The notes under the pieces were generated by a model. That model did not search any database and was not told the DNA's origin. It saw nothing but the letters and a program-made list of their open reading frames with translations. A DNA stretch of 64,000 nucleotides from CAIJMU01 sp035530275 (GTDB lineage Bacteria; Spirochaetota; Spirochaetia; Treponematales; Rectinemataceae), in assembly GCA_035530275.1 (NCBI GenBank), contig DATKVC010000019.1, positions 186,001-250,000 of the forward strand. The letters are read 5' to 3'. This document shows, piece after piece, positions 37,697 to 46,726 of the stretch; within the stretch, counting starts at the first letter, position 1, and each line of letters starts with the position of its first letter. The position numbers and the translations under genes are program-made.

Positions 37697-37712
37697 TGGC
37701 ACGCTTCCTGCT
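37697..37712 (+). promoter_or_regulatory. Sigma-54 (RpoN) promoter of amtB-glnK-glnD
   Basis: TGGCACGCTTCCTGCT matches the -24/-12 consensus, with GG and GC separated by exactly 10 nt. The predicted transcription start is around 37723, leaving a leader of about 13 nt that contains GGAGG before the ATG at 37736. Confidence 0.85.
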
Positions 37713-37735
37713 TATCCTTCCTGCATGGAGGATAC

Positions 37736-39067
37736 ATGAAGCATCCAATTCGAATCGCAATGTTGGCCGCGGGAGCCGGCCTCATGCCGGCCGCCCTCGC
37801 GGCCCAGGACAAGGTAAGCGTCAACTCGGGGGACACGGCCTGGGTGCTCACCTCGGCGGCCCTCGTGCTGATGATGACCATCCCCGGCCTCGCCCTCTTC
37901 TACGGCGGCATGGTCCGCAAGAAGAACATAATTGCGACCATCCAGTACTCGATGGCGGCCACGGTCATCGTGAGCCTCGTTTGGGTCGTCTTCCAGTACA
38001 GCCTCGTCTTCGCGCCGAGCCCCGAGGGGGGCCTGGGTCCCTGGCTGGGCAACCTGTCGCGAGCCTTCATGGGCGGCATCGGCGTCGACTCGGTCCATCC
38101 CAACGCCGCTACCATCCCCGAATCGGCCTACTCTATGTTCCAGCTGATGTTCGCAATCATCACGGTCGCCCTGATCTCCGGCGCTGTCGTCGAGCGTATG
38201 GCCTTCGGGGCCTGGTGCGCCTTCACCGTGTTCTGGTCCCTCCTCGTCTACGCCCCCCTCGCCCATTGGGTCTGGAACCCCGCGGGCTGGCTCTTCAAGG
38301 CCGGGGCCCTCGACTTCGCCGGCGGCCTCGTCGTCCATACCTCGTCGGGCGTCTCCGCCCTCGTCCTCGTGAAGCTCCTCGGCCCCCGCGCGAGCTTCCG
38401 CGCCGAGCCGGTGAGCTCGCCGGCCAATATCGGCTACGTCTTCATCGGCGCGGCCCTCCTCTGGGTGGGCTGGTTCGGCTTCAACGCGGGAAGCGCCGTG
38501 GCGGCCAACGGCATCGCGGCCTCGGCCTTCCTCGTGACCAACACGGCCGCGGCCGTCGCCGCCCTCGTGTGGATGCTCCTCGAGCGCATCGTCCACGGCA
38601 AACCCTCCCTCGTGGGAGCCTCGACGGGCGCGGTCGCCGGCCTCGTGGCCATCACCCCCGCGTCCGGCTATGTCGGCGTGGGCGGGGCCCTCGCCCTCGG
38701 CGCCGTCACGAGCCTCATATCCTTCGTCTTCATGAGCAAGCTCCGGTCGAAGTTCAAGTACGACGACGCCCTCGACGTCTTCTCCGTGCACGGCCTGGGC
38801 GGCATCTGGGGCGCCCTCGGCACGGGGCTCTTCGCCAACGGCCTCGTCGCTGGCAACGCGAAGGGCCTCTTCTTCGGCAATCCGGGCCAGTTCCTCGTCC
38901 AACTCGGGTCGGTCGGCGCGGCGGTAGCCATCGCCATAGTCGGTACGATCGCGAGCTGGGCCCTCGCCAAGCTCCTCACCAAGGGCAGGATCAGGGTCAG
39001 CGCTGCGGAACAGGCCTCGGGCCTCGATCTCTCCGAACACGGCGAGATCCTCGAGTCGGCGAGTTAG
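37736..39067 (+). CDS. amtB: Ammonium transporter
   Basis: 443 residues, 11-TM Amt/Mep family with a cleavable signal (about 1-22). Motifs: TAWVLTSAALVLMMTIPGLALFYGGMVRKKN, ERMAFGAWCAF, and the twin pore histidines in GGLVVHTSSGV (about 200) and DVFSVHGLGGIWGALGTG (about 350). It conducts NH4+/NH3 across the inner membrane. It is followed after 13 nt by a PII gene, the usual amtB-glnK pairing, and preceded by a sigma-54 promoter, so it should be induced on nitrogen limitation. Confidence 0.97.
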   Translation: MKHPIRIAMLAAGAGLMPAALAAQDKVSVNSGDTAWVLTSAALVLMMTIPGLALFYGGMVRKKNIIATIQYSMAATVIVSLVWVVFQYSLVFAPSPEGGLGPWLGNLSRAFMGGIGVDSVHPNAATIPESAYSMFQLMFAIITVALISGAVVERMAFGAWCAFTVFWSLLVYAPLAHWVWNPAGWLFKAGALDFAGGLVVHTSSGVSALVLVKLLGPRASFRAEPVSSPANIGYVFIGAALLWVGWFGFNAGSAVAANGIAASAFLVTNTAAAVAALVWMLLERIVHGKPSLVGASTGAVAGLVAITPASGYVGVGGALALGAVTSLISFVFMSKLRSKFKYDDALDVFSVHGLGGIWGALGTGLFANGLVAGNAKGLFFGNPGQFLVQLGSVGAAVAIAIVGTIASWALAKLLTKGRIRVSAAEQASGLDLSEHGEILESAS

Positions 39068-39080
39068 GAAGGAGGAGAGC

Positions 39081-39419
39081 ATGGTCAAGATAGAAGCCAT
39101 CGTCAGGCCCGAGAGTCTCGAGGCTGTCGTTGACGCCCTGGGCGCCCTCGGTCACGCCGGACTCAACATCGCGGACGTGCGAGGCCACGGCAGACAGAAG
39201 GGCATGAAGGAGCTCTTCCGCGGGCGGGAGTACGAGAACCGCTACATCCCGAAGATAAAGATAGAAGTAGTTGTCAAGGACGGGGTCGCCGAACAGGCCG
39301 TGGAGGCCGTGATGGCCGCGGCCCGAACGGGGCAGATCGGCGACGGCAAGATCTTCGTCAGCGAGGTGAGGGACGCCATCCGCGTCCGCACCGGCGAGCG
39401 GGGCGATGCCGCGCTCTGA
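39081..39419 (+). CDS. glnK: Nitrogen regulatory protein PII (GlnK/GlnB)
   Basis: 112-residue PII protein. The T-loop holds the uridylylation tyrosine Y51 (FRGREYENRYIPK), the B-loop is ARTGQIGDGKIFV, and the N-terminus is MVKIEAIVRPE. It binds ATP/ADP and 2-oxoglutarate and blocks AmtB when nitrogen is sufficient. The stop overlaps the glnD start by 14 nt, placing the protein directly beside its modifying enzyme. Confidence 0.96.
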   Translation: MVKIEAIVRPESLEAVVDALGALGHAGLNIADVRGHGRQKGMKELFRGREYENRYIPKIKIEVVVKDGVAEQAVEAVMAAARTGQIGDGKIFVSEVRDAIRVRTGERGDAAL

Positions 39420-42138
39420 GGCTCGGTCCGAGCTGCCGCGGTCGGCGGCGGGCGACTTCGATTTCGCGGCCGCCCGCCGCGCCGACCGCGGCCGACTCCT
39501 TTTCGGGATCGGAGTCGAGGCGCGGGAGGCACCCTGGAGGCCGGGTAAGGGCAGGAGGCTCGCGCTCGCCATCGCCACGGCGGTGGAAGAGACGAGCCTC
39601 GCCTGCGCCCGGAAGGCCGGGGCCTTTCCCGGCGGAGCCTTCCTCATCGCCACGGGAGGCTTGGGGCGTCGCGAACTGGCCCCCCATTCCGACCTCGATC
39701 TTCTCGTCGCTTTTCCCGCGACACCGGACTCGGCAGGCAAGGACTGGGCGGCCGGCTTCATGCGTCTCCTCTGGGACTGCGGGCTCAAGGGCAATCTCGG
39801 GGTGCGCACGCTCAAGGAATGCAGGGCCGACGCCAATGAGGACTTCGACTTTCTGACGGCCCTGGCGGCGGGTCGACTCCTTCTCGGCGAAGCCGCTGCG
39901 TGGGAAGGCTTCGTTTCCGAGCTTCGCAAGAAGAAAGGGGTCTCGGCCCTCAAACGACTGCTCGCCGACGACGCAGAGCTCGCCGATTCGCTGTTCGGAA
40001 CGAGCTTGCCCGCCGAGGCGACCTCGAATCGCAAGCGGGCCGCGGGCGAGGCGGTCTTTGCTCGCGAACCGGACCTGAAAGAGGGATTCGGCTCCCTCCG
40101 TTCGCTGCATAGGCTGGAATGGCTCGGCCTCTTCGCTTTCGCCGAAGGTCGTCGCGACGACTGGAAGTCCCGTCTCTTCCCGCGGGAAACAAGGCGGACC
40201 GAAGCGGCCTATGATCTCCAACTCTGGCTCCGCATTTGCCTCCACGATCGCAAGGGAAGAGAGATGGAGATTCTCGGCCACGATGATCTGGAGGCGATAG
40301 GGCGGGAAGCGGGCTGCGGCCCCGGCCCCCTGGGAAGTCTGATCGTCGCGTCGCGGCGGCAATTGGCCCTTTCGGAATTCACCCTCCGTTCGGAGTATCG
40401 AAAGGTCCTGGATCGGGGGAAAAAGATGGCGCCCGGGGACGATGGACCGAAGACGGCACGGCCCCCCTCGCATTCCGCCAAGGCAATCCTCGATGCCTTC
40501 CTCCCGATCGGGCGAGGCGAGGGGGACATCGACGCGAAACTCATCCGCGCCTTTCGCGAGGGCTTCGGCGCCGGAGCTCGCCCGACGGGACTTTCGATCG
40601 CCGACAGGGGGGCCTTCGAATCATTTCGGGAGCTCCTCTCCGCCCCCAGGGCGGCGGAAGCCTTCGCGGCCCTCGACGCCGCCGCGGTCCTCGGTTCCAT
40701 CTTACCGACCTGGAGGGCGGCCCGCGATCTTTGGCCGACGACCTCCTTCCACGACCGCCCCCTGGGAATCCACAGCATTAGGGCCATCCGCGTCGCCGAC
40801 CTCCTCCTCGGCCCGGACAGGGCGGCGGCACGCAGCTTTTCTGCTCCCCTTGCCGCGATAGCGGAGCGATACCTAGAGACGGCCTGGATCACGAAGCTCG
40901 CCCTCCTCCTCCACGACCTCGGCAAGATCTTCCCCGGCGACCATGCCAAGAACGGCGCCGCCCTCGCGGAGAGCTTCCTCGCCCCTCTGCCGACCGAAGC
41001 TCTCATCAAGGAGATGATCGTCTCCCTCGTGGAGGACCATCTCCTCCTCTCCTCCGCCTCGCGCCGGCTCGATGCCGGGGCCGACGGAGTCCTCGACGAT
41101 CTGGCCGCCGAGTTCGCCTCGCGAAGCTTTCCCGAGGACAGCCTCGGCCTCCTCGCGATAGTCACGGCCTGCGACATCGCCGCCACCAACCCCGAGGCCT
41201 TTACAGGCTATCGGAAGCGGCGCTTCGAGGAATTGGTCTCCGGCCTCGACGCCCGCCTCGTCGCGCGGGAAGGGCTCACGGCGCGCGAAAAGCTCCTCGC
41301 CGACAGACTGCGCGAACTAGAGGAGCTCCGCCCCGGTCCCGCGAACGCAAACGACCGCGTCGGCGACGACCATGAGGGCGGAGATGATCGCGGAGGCGGC
41401 AACGGGCCCAGGGTCTTCGCCCTCAGGCTGGGCGAGCGCTACATCCTCGGCAATCCCGCATCGCGCATCCGTCGCGACTTCGACCTATGGATGGCCAACG
41501 GCCACGAACGGATCGATCTCGAGGTCGGCGCCGAGAACGACCATCTCAAGGTCAGGATCATCGCTCCCGACGAACCGGGTCTCTTCGCCTCGCTCGCCGG
41601 CATACTCCTCGCCAACGGCGCCGACATAGTAAGCGCCGACATCCACACCCTCGAGGGCGTCGCCATCGACGAGTTCAGGGTGACCGAAGTCTTCGGCAAC
41701 GACCTCCTGGCCGCCGCCATGGCAAGGGAACTCTCCCTCTGGATTGGGGAGCTCGATCGCTCCCTGCGCCACTACCTCGTCCACCCCAACGAACTCGCCC
41801 TCCACGTCTACGGCCTCGAAGGGGCCTCACGGAAGCCGCCCGCGGTCTTCAGGGCTCCGGCCAGGGTCGAATGGACGCGGGAAGGCGAGGGGTTGCGCTT
41901 CGACATCTCCTGCGGCGACCGACCGGCCCTCCTCTACGACCTCGCGCACCGGCTTTCGATGGCCGGCTTCGACACGAAGGCGGCTTGCATCGAGACGAGG
42001 GGCTTTCGCGTCCATGACAGCTTCCATGTCGCGAGCAAAGCCCCGATCGAAGCGGCGGCCCTGGACGTCATCGCCGCCGATCTGGCCCTCACCTGCGAGG
42101 GTCAGACCCTCTGGCCGAGCTCGAATCGCAGCCATTGA
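39406..42138 (+). CDS. glnD: Bifunctional [protein-PII] uridylyltransferase/uridylyl-removing enzyme
   Basis: 910 residues, close to the family length. The nucleotidyltransferase motif GGLGRRELAPHSDLDLLV (about 83-100) carries the Mg2+-binding Asp pair. The HD domain LALLLHDLGKIFPGDHAKNG (about 500-520) removes UMP. Two C-terminal ACT domains (for example VRIIAPDEPGLFASLAGIL and ISCGDRPALLYDLAHRL) sense glutamine. A Gly/Asp-rich linker (about 645-665) before the ACT pair is unusual. Overlaps glnK and ends convergently with the oad genes. Confidence 0.95.
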   Translation: MPRSEARSELPRSAAGDFDFAAARRADRGRLLFGIGVEAREAPWRPGKGRRLALAIATAVEETSLACARKAGAFPGGAFLIATGGLGRRELAPHSDLDLLVAFPATPDSAGKDWAAGFMRLLWDCGLKGNLGVRTLKECRADANEDFDFLTALAAGRLLLGEAAAWEGFVSELRKKKGVSALKRLLADDAELADSLFGTSLPAEATSNRKRAAGEAVFAREPDLKEGFGSLRSLHRLEWLGLFAFAEGRRDDWKSRLFPRETRRTEAAYDLQLWLRICLHDRKGREMEILGHDDLEAIGREAGCGPGPLGSLIVASRRQLALSEFTLRSEYRKVLDRGKKMAPGDDGPKTARPPSHSAKAILDAFLPIGRGEGDIDAKLIRAFREGFGAGARPTGLSIADRGAFESFRELLSAPRAAEAFAALDAAAVLGSILPTWRAARDLWPTTSFHDRPLGIHSIRAIRVADLLLGPDRAAARSFSAPLAAIAERYLETAWITKLALLLHDLGKIFPGDHAKNGAALAESFLAPLPTEALIKEMIVSLVEDHLLLSSASRRLDAGADGVLDDLAAEFASRSFPEDSLGLLAIVTACDIAATNPEAFTGYRKRRFEELVSGLDARLVAREGLTAREKLLADRLRELEELRPGPANANDRVGDDHEGGDDRGGGNGPRVFALRLGERYILGNPASRIRRDFDLWMANGHERIDLEVGAENDHLKVRIIAPDEPGLFASLAGILLANGADIVSADIHTLEGVAIDEFRVTEVFGNDLLAAAMARELSLWIGELDRSLRHYLVHPNELALHVYGLEGASRKPPAVFRAPARVEWTREGEGLRFDISCGDRPALLYDLAHRLSMAGFDTKAACIETRGFRVHDSFHVASKAPIEAAALDVIAADLALTCEGQTLWPSSNRSH

Positions 42139-42150
42139 TTTTCGGGAAAC

Positions 42151-42171
42151 GGGGCCTCAACGCCCCTTCTT
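42151..42171. terminator. Short hairpin between convergent glnD and oadG-like genes
   Basis: GGGGC and GCCCC arms separated by 6 nt, followed by TTCTTCC on the plus strand. A weak terminator for glnD; it overlaps the 3' end of the oadG-like gene. Confidence 0.35.
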
Positions 42172-42309
42172 CCCCAATTTGTCGGCGAGCCAGATGAGGA
42201 GGAAGAAGAGGCCCAGGGTCGCGAAGACGCCGACGAGGCCGCCGGCTGTCACAGCGAAGGCCTGGGCGAGGACGCTCGATTCGCGAAGGGTGGCGATAAG
42301 GTCATCCAT
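42157..42309 (-). CDS. Small OadG-like subunit of a Na+-pumping decarboxylase
   Basis: 50-residue peptide starting MDDLIATLRESS, with a single TM helix (about 20-42, TAGGLVGVFATLGLFFLLIW) and a short charged tail LADKLGKKGR. This is the topology of OadG, the gamma subunit that stabilises the decarboxylase complex. AAGGAGG lies 6 nt before the ATG. The gene starts 11 nt after oadB on the same strand, supporting the call; the sequence itself is too short for certainty. Confidence 0.75.
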   Translation of the reverse strand: MDDLIATLRESSVLAQAFAVTAGGLVGVFATLGLFFLLIWLADKLGKKGR

Positions 42310-42320
42310 GATATGCCTCC

Positions 42321-43457
42321 TTATTTGACGAAGAGGGGCACGAGGGCGAGGACCATGCCGCCGGCGATGACCGACCCGAGCTGGCCGGAAACGTTTGAAC
42401 CAATTGCGTGCATCAGGATGATGTTGCCCTTTTCCTCGTCGTTGGCCATCTTTTGCACGATGCGGCCCGACATGGGGAAGGCCGAGATGCCGCAGGCCCC
42501 GATCATCGGGTTGACCTTACGATCGGCGGGGAGGAAGAGGTTGACGAGCTTGGCGAAGAGGACGCCGCCCGCCGTGTCGAAGACGAAGGCGACGAGGCCC
42601 ATCGCGAGAATCATCAGGGTCTGCAGGGTGAGGAAGTTGGCCGCCACCATCGACGAGCCGATAGTGATGCCGAGGAGGAGGGTGACGAGGTAGGCGAGCT
42701 CGTTCTGCGCCGTCTGGGATAGCCTTTCGAGGACGCCTGACTCGCGGATGAGGTTGCCGAACATCAGCGAGCCGACCAGGGGCACGGAGATCGGCGCCAC
42801 GATGCCGGAGATCATCGTCACCGCGATCGGAAAGATGACCTTGAGCCATTTGGGCGCGTTCGACTCGTGGTAGACCATGTGGATTCGCCTCTCCTTCCTC
42901 GTGGTGAGGGCACGGATCACCGGCGGCTGGATGAGGGGCACGAGGGACATGTAGGAATAGGCGGCCACCGAGATCGGCCCGAGGAGATTGGGCGCGAAGA
43001 TGCTCGACACGAAGATGCTCGTCGGTCCGTCGGCCGCCCCGATGATGCCGATGCTCGCCGCCTCCTTGAGGCTGAAGCCCAACATGGTGGCGACGATCAT
43101 CGTGGCGAATATCCCGAACTGGGCCGCCGCGCCGAAGAATATCATGAAGGGGTTGCGGAAGAGGGGGCCGAAATCGATCATCGCCCCCACCGCGACGAAG
43201 ATGAGAAGGGGGAAGAGCTCTGTCTTGATGCCCATGTCGAAAAGCACCTTGAGAAAGCCGTTTTCGTAGCCCGCGACCGTCGGCACCCCCGCAATCGACA
43301 GGGGCAGGTTGACAAGTATGGCGCCGAAGCCGATGGGGAGGAGGAGCATGGGCTCGTAGCCCTTCTTGATGGCGAGCCAGATGAGGGCGAAGCCCACGAG
43401 GTACATGACGAGCTGTTGCCAGCCGAGCGAGGTAAAACCTATGAAAAGCTGTTCCAT
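42321..43457 (-). CDS. oadB: Na+-translocating decarboxylase beta subunit (OadB/GcdB/MmdB)
   Basis: 378-residue polytopic membrane protein. N-terminal MEQLFIGFTSLGWQQLVMYLVGF, a PIGFGAILVNLPLS loop, the ion-path segment DFGPLFRNP and a C-terminal IGACGISAFPMSGRIVQKMAN are characteristic of the beta subunit, which couples biotin-carboxyl decarboxylation to Na+ export. ATG 43457 has GGAG 5 nt upstream. The substrate-specific alpha subunit and biotin carrier are not in the window, so oxaloacetate, methylmalonyl-CoA or glutaconyl-CoA are all possible. Confidence 0.9.
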   Translation of the reverse strand: MEQLFIGFTSLGWQQLVMYLVGFALIWLAIKKGYEPMLLLPIGFGAILVNLPLSIAGVPTVAGYENGFLKVLFDMGIKTELFPLLIFVAVGAMIDFGPLFRNPFMIFFGAAAQFGIFATMIVATMLGFSLKEAASIGIIGAADGPTSIFVSSIFAPNLLGPISVAAYSYMSLVPLIQPPVIRALTTRKERRIHMVYHESNAPKWLKVIFPIAVTMISGIVAPISVPLVGSLMFGNLIRESGVLERLSQTAQNELAYLVTLLLGITIGSSMVAANFLTLQTLMILAMGLVAFVFDTAGGVLFAKLVNLFLPADRKVNPMIGACGISAFPMSGRIVQKMANDEEKGNIILMHAIGSNVSGQLGSVIAGGMVLALVPLFVK

Positions 43458-43597
43458 GGGAACTCCGATTCGGTCGAGTGCCGCAATGGTAGTGCCCGGG
43501 ACGGGGGCAGGGAAAGTCGGATTCCATCCTACAAGTCTCGACAACGCCATTCTCGACCGCTACCCCATCGAGGGGCCCCCATGGTAGCGTTTCCACC

Positions 43598-44713
43598 ATG
43601 GACAAGAAGTTCCGCGTCGCCGTAGGTCTTTCGGGCGGCGTCGATTCGGCGGTCGTGGCGGCGATGCTCCATCGCGAGGGCTATGAGGTCGTGGGTCTTA
43701 CGATGAAAATATGGAGGGACGGCCTCCCCGCGGCGATGCCTCGTGTCGAAGGAGCGAAGCACGGCTGCTACGGCCCCGGCGAAGACGAAGATATCGCCGT
43801 GTCGGAACGGCTCTGCGCCTCCCTCGGCATCCCTTACCGCGTAATCGATCTCTCGGAGGATTACGAACGCCTCGTGCTCGACTATTTCCGCCGCGAATAC
43901 AGGGCGGGACGGACGCCCAACCCCTGCATCGTCTGCAACCGCGAGATGAAGTTCGGCTTCCTCCTCGAAAGGGCCAGGGCCTCGGGCCTCGACTTCGATC
44001 TCTTCGCCACGGGCCACTATGCCCGGATCGTCGAGCGCGAGGGCGTTCATTTTCTCGCCCGCGCGAAATTCCTCGCGAAGGACCAGAGCTACTTCCTCTA
44101 TACCCTCGATTCCCAACTCCTTTCCGGAGTGCGATTCCCCCTCGGCGAACTCGACAAGGCCCAGGTCCGCGCCGAGGCGAAGGCACTCGGCCTCGAGGTG
44201 GCGGAGAAGGCCGAAAGCCAGGACTTCGTGGGCGGAGGCGACTATGCCCCTCTTTTCGCCGACAGACCGCCCGAAGCCGGCGATTTCGTCGACAGGGAGG
44301 GCAGGGTTCTCGGAAAGCATCGAGGTCTTCCTTATTATACGATAGGTCAACGTCGGGGCCTCGGCATCTCGACGGGCCCCGAGCCCCTTTATGTGCTTCG
44401 CCTCGAGGCGGCGACGAATCGCGTCGTCCTCGGCAAGGGGGAGGGCCTCTTCGCCGACGGCCTCGTCGCCTCTTCCTTCCGCTTCCAGGACCCCCGTCAT
44501 GTGGCCTCCGAATTCCGCGGCTTCGCCAAGGTCCGTTTGGCCCATAGCCCCGCCGCCTGCCGCGTCACCCCCGGTGAGGGCAACGAGGTCAGCCTGATCT
44601 TTGACAAGCCCGAGCGAGCCATCGCTCCCGGTCAGTCCGCCGTCATTTATGACGAGGAAGGCCTCGTCCTCGGCGGCGGCATCATCGAGCGCCCCCTGGC
44701 CCTGGCAGAATGA
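43598..44713 (+). CDS. mnmA: tRNA-specific 2-thiouridylase
   Basis: 371 residues: PP-loop VGLSGGVDSAVVAAML, CYGPGEDEDIAVSERLC, TPNPCIVCNREMKFGFLLERA with C110 and C113, and GLPYYTIGQRRGLGI. MnmA installs the 2-thio group on U34 of Glu, Gln and Lys tRNAs. The second catalytic cysteine, usually in an SxxxCF motif near residue 200, is absent: here the matching stretch is ESQDFVGGGDY (206-216). A CxxC at 110-113 is present instead. The stop overlaps the next gene by 4 nt. Confidence 0.95.
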   Translation: MDKKFRVAVGLSGGVDSAVVAAMLHREGYEVVGLTMKIWRDGLPAAMPRVEGAKHGCYGPGEDEDIAVSERLCASLGIPYRVIDLSEDYERLVLDYFRREYRAGRTPNPCIVCNREMKFGFLLERARASGLDFDLFATGHYARIVEREGVHFLARAKFLAKDQSYFLYTLDSQLLSGVRFPLGELDKAQVRAEAKALGLEVAEKAESQDFVGGGDYAPLFADRPPEAGDFVDREGRVLGKHRGLPYYTIGQRRGLGISTGPEPLYVLRLEAATNRVVLGKGEGLFADGLVASSFRFQDPRHVASEFRGFAKVRLAHSPAACRVTPGEGNEVSLIFDKPERAIAPGQSAVIYDEEGLVLGGGIIERPLALAE

Positions 44714-45807
44714 AGGGGAATCCGCGCGGGGCCTTTATCACGGCTCGGAGGCGCCTCGCCATCACCTTCGGATGCCTCGCGCTGGCCGGAGTCGGCGTGC
44801 TGGCCCTCGTCTACCGCCCCCGCACGGAAATCGTCGTCGCCATTGACACGGCCTTCGCGGCGATACGCCCCGGCCTGGTTGCCCGATGCAGGACCTTCGA
44901 TCCCTTCGGCAACCGCCTTACCCTGATCTTGGTCCCTGTCGACAATGCGCCGTCGACCCTTCTCAGCGAACTGCAGACGCGCAAGCTCCATCCGCGAGCG
45001 ATCGCGGCGAGCCCCCTCGTCGCCCGGGCCCTCGTCGAAGGCGCCGCTCGCAACAATTCGGCCCCTCCCGCACCGGTTATCGCCCTCGAATGGTCACCGC
45101 AGGCAGCGACTTCGTCGATGGCCCCAGATGGATCGGCGCCTCCACTCGCGCCCTCTGGGGCCACCCCCCCCCCTTCTGCCCCCCTCCAGCGGGGTGACGC
45201 ATCCTCCTCCCTCGCCTTCCCCACAGCCTCCATCCTCTCCGATCCCCTTCCCGCTGCGCGTCGACTCGGAACCCTTCTCGGCTCCATCGTCGCAGACTTG
45301 CGCAGGGGCACGCCCCTGCTCGGGCCGGCTTCTCCATCGGCGACGGGTGCCATCGTCTGGGAAGGCGGCCCAGATCGTCCGGATGCCGAGCGCAAAGCCT
45401 TCGAAGAAAGCTGGACGGCGGCGGCGGGGCTGAATCCCCTCGAACTAACCCTCGCGCAAGGTGATCCGAATGCCGATAGTCTTCTCAGAGGTCTCTTCTC
45501 GAATGACATTAGGGCACTTTTCGTCGATGCCGGCGCTCTGACGCCGACGGCTCTCAACCAGGCCGACGGCAAGGTCACGGTGGTAGCCTTCGCCTCAGGA
45601 GCGGCCACGGACGCCGCGCAGGCCTGGCCCCATGCGGCCCTCGCCCTCGAACCCGACGAGGCCGCTATCGTCGCACTCCTCAGGTCTGAGCGGGCGACGC
45701 GGCTTCACGGAGAGCTGGCCGTGGCGTCGATCGTCAAACTTCTCCCTGGAGCAACAAAGCTCCATGATTTCGATATGGCTGCGCGGCTTGCCGCGCAATC
45801 GCGCTGA
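44710..45807 (+). CDS. Membrane-anchored protein of unknown function, coupled to mnmA
   Basis: 365 residues with an N-terminal TM or uncleaved signal (about 14-35, RLAITFGCLALAGVGVLALVY). The rest is Ala/Pro-rich with alternating alpha/beta patterns (VVAIDTAFAAIRPGL, RALFVDAGALTPTAL) that loosely recall a degenerate periplasmic-binding-protein fold. A Pro/Ser-rich low-complexity linker spans about 125-165. The ATG overlaps the mnmA stop (ATGA), so expression is coupled. I recognise no family. Confidence 0.75.
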   Translation: MKGNPRGAFITARRRLAITFGCLALAGVGVLALVYRPRTEIVVAIDTAFAAIRPGLVARCRTFDPFGNRLTLILVPVDNAPSTLLSELQTRKLHPRAIAASPLVARALVEGAARNNSAPPAPVIALEWSPQAATSSMAPDGSAPPLAPSGATPPPSAPLQRGDASSSLAFPTASILSDPLPAARRLGTLLGSIVADLRRGTPLLGPASPSATGAIVWEGGPDRPDAERKAFEESWTAAAGLNPLELTLAQGDPNADSLLRGLFSNDIRALFVDAGALTPTALNQADGKVTVVAFASGAATDAAQAWPHAALALEPDEAAIVALLRSERATRLHGELAVASIVKLLPGATKLHDFDMAARLAAQSR

Positions 45808-45846
45808 TTAGCCCGTCGCGGCGGGCCTCCAGAGGGCTATTTCCGT

Positions 45847-45875
45847 TTGACAACGGATTATCGCGAAAATATACT
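45847..45875 (+). promoter_or_regulatory. Near-consensus sigma-70 promoter of flaA-flaA
   Basis: TTGACA (45847-45852), exactly 17 nt, TATACT (45870-45875). Predicted start near 45882; leader about 44 nt with AAAGGAG before the ATG at 45926. Confidence 0.85.
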
Positions 45876-45925
45876 TCAATCCAATCGTCGGCATGGCCGA
45901 CGGTACAGGTAAAGGAGCTTCACGG

Positions 45926-46714
45926 ATGAAACACAACTTTGCCCGAACGCTCTCCTTGGCGCTCGTACTCCTGTCGTTCGGAGGAGTCTTCGGGCTCTTC
46001 GCCGATGAGAATACGGTCAATCTCGAATCTGCCGTCATACAGGACTTTTCAAATCCCGACGCGCAAAATTGGTTCGTGATGGGTTCCAAGTTCGCCACCA
46101 AGGGCTTTCCGCAGCTTGCGTGGGCCAAGGCGTGGCCACAGTCGGTTTTCGGGACGAACGTAGGGAACAAGGATATCAGGTCGCTCGGCGTGGCGATGCT
46201 TTTCGACCGCCAAGAGTACAACTGGGTGGACATCATTCCAGGTACCAAGAGCAGCGATCCGAAGGGCGGCTGGACCCCGAAGGAATTGCCCCTCCCCGGC
46301 CGCGTCAAGATGCTCGATCTTTGGGTTTGGTCGGGCAACTACGACTACTATCTCGACGCCTATGTCCGCGACTTCCAGGGCATCGTCCATACGATCGACA
46401 TGGGCAACCTCAATTTCGTCGGTTGGAAGAATCTTAGGATCAACATTCCCGACAATGTGCCCCAGTCCCGCAAATACCTCCCGAAGAAGGAACCTCTCAG
46501 TCTCGTGAAATTCCGCATCTGGACCCGGCCGACCGAAGTGGTCGTCATCCCGACGAACGACCCGAACGCCACGGACATGGACAAGGCCGTCAAATTCTAT
46601 TTCAGCAACATCAAGGTCCTCACCGACACCTTCGAGACCCTCTTCGACGGCGACAATCTGACCGACCCCGCGCTTATCCAGTCGACATGGGGCAATGCCT
46701 CAAGCGGCAAGTAA
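45926..46714 (+). CDS. FlaA-family flagellar filament outer-layer protein (first copy)
   Basis: 262 residues with a signal peptide (about 1-26, ending GLFA). FlaA proteins are exported to the periplasm and form the sheath around the FlaB core of the periplasmic flagella. Family features seen: VIQDFSNPDAQNWFVMGSKFATKGFPQLAW, DIIPGTKS, LDLWVWSGNYDYYLDAYVRDFQG and MGNLNFVGWKNLRINIP. AAAGGAG lies 8 nt before ATG 45926. The second copy follows after 12 nt. No signature distinguishes FlaA1 from FlaA2 by eye. Confidence 0.93.
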   Translation: MKHNFARTLSLALVLLSFGGVFGLFADENTVNLESAVIQDFSNPDAQNWFVMGSKFATKGFPQLAWAKAWPQSVFGTNVGNKDIRSLGVAMLFDRQEYNWVDIIPGTKSSDPKGGWTPKELPLPGRVKMLDLWVWSGNYDYYLDAYVRDFQGIVHTIDMGNLNFVGWKNLRINIPDNVPQSRKYLPKKEPLSLVKFRIWTRPTEVVVIPTNDPNATDMDKAVKFYFSNIKVLTDTFETLFDGDNLTDPALIQSTWGNASSGK

Positions 46715-46726
46715 GGGAGAATCGAA

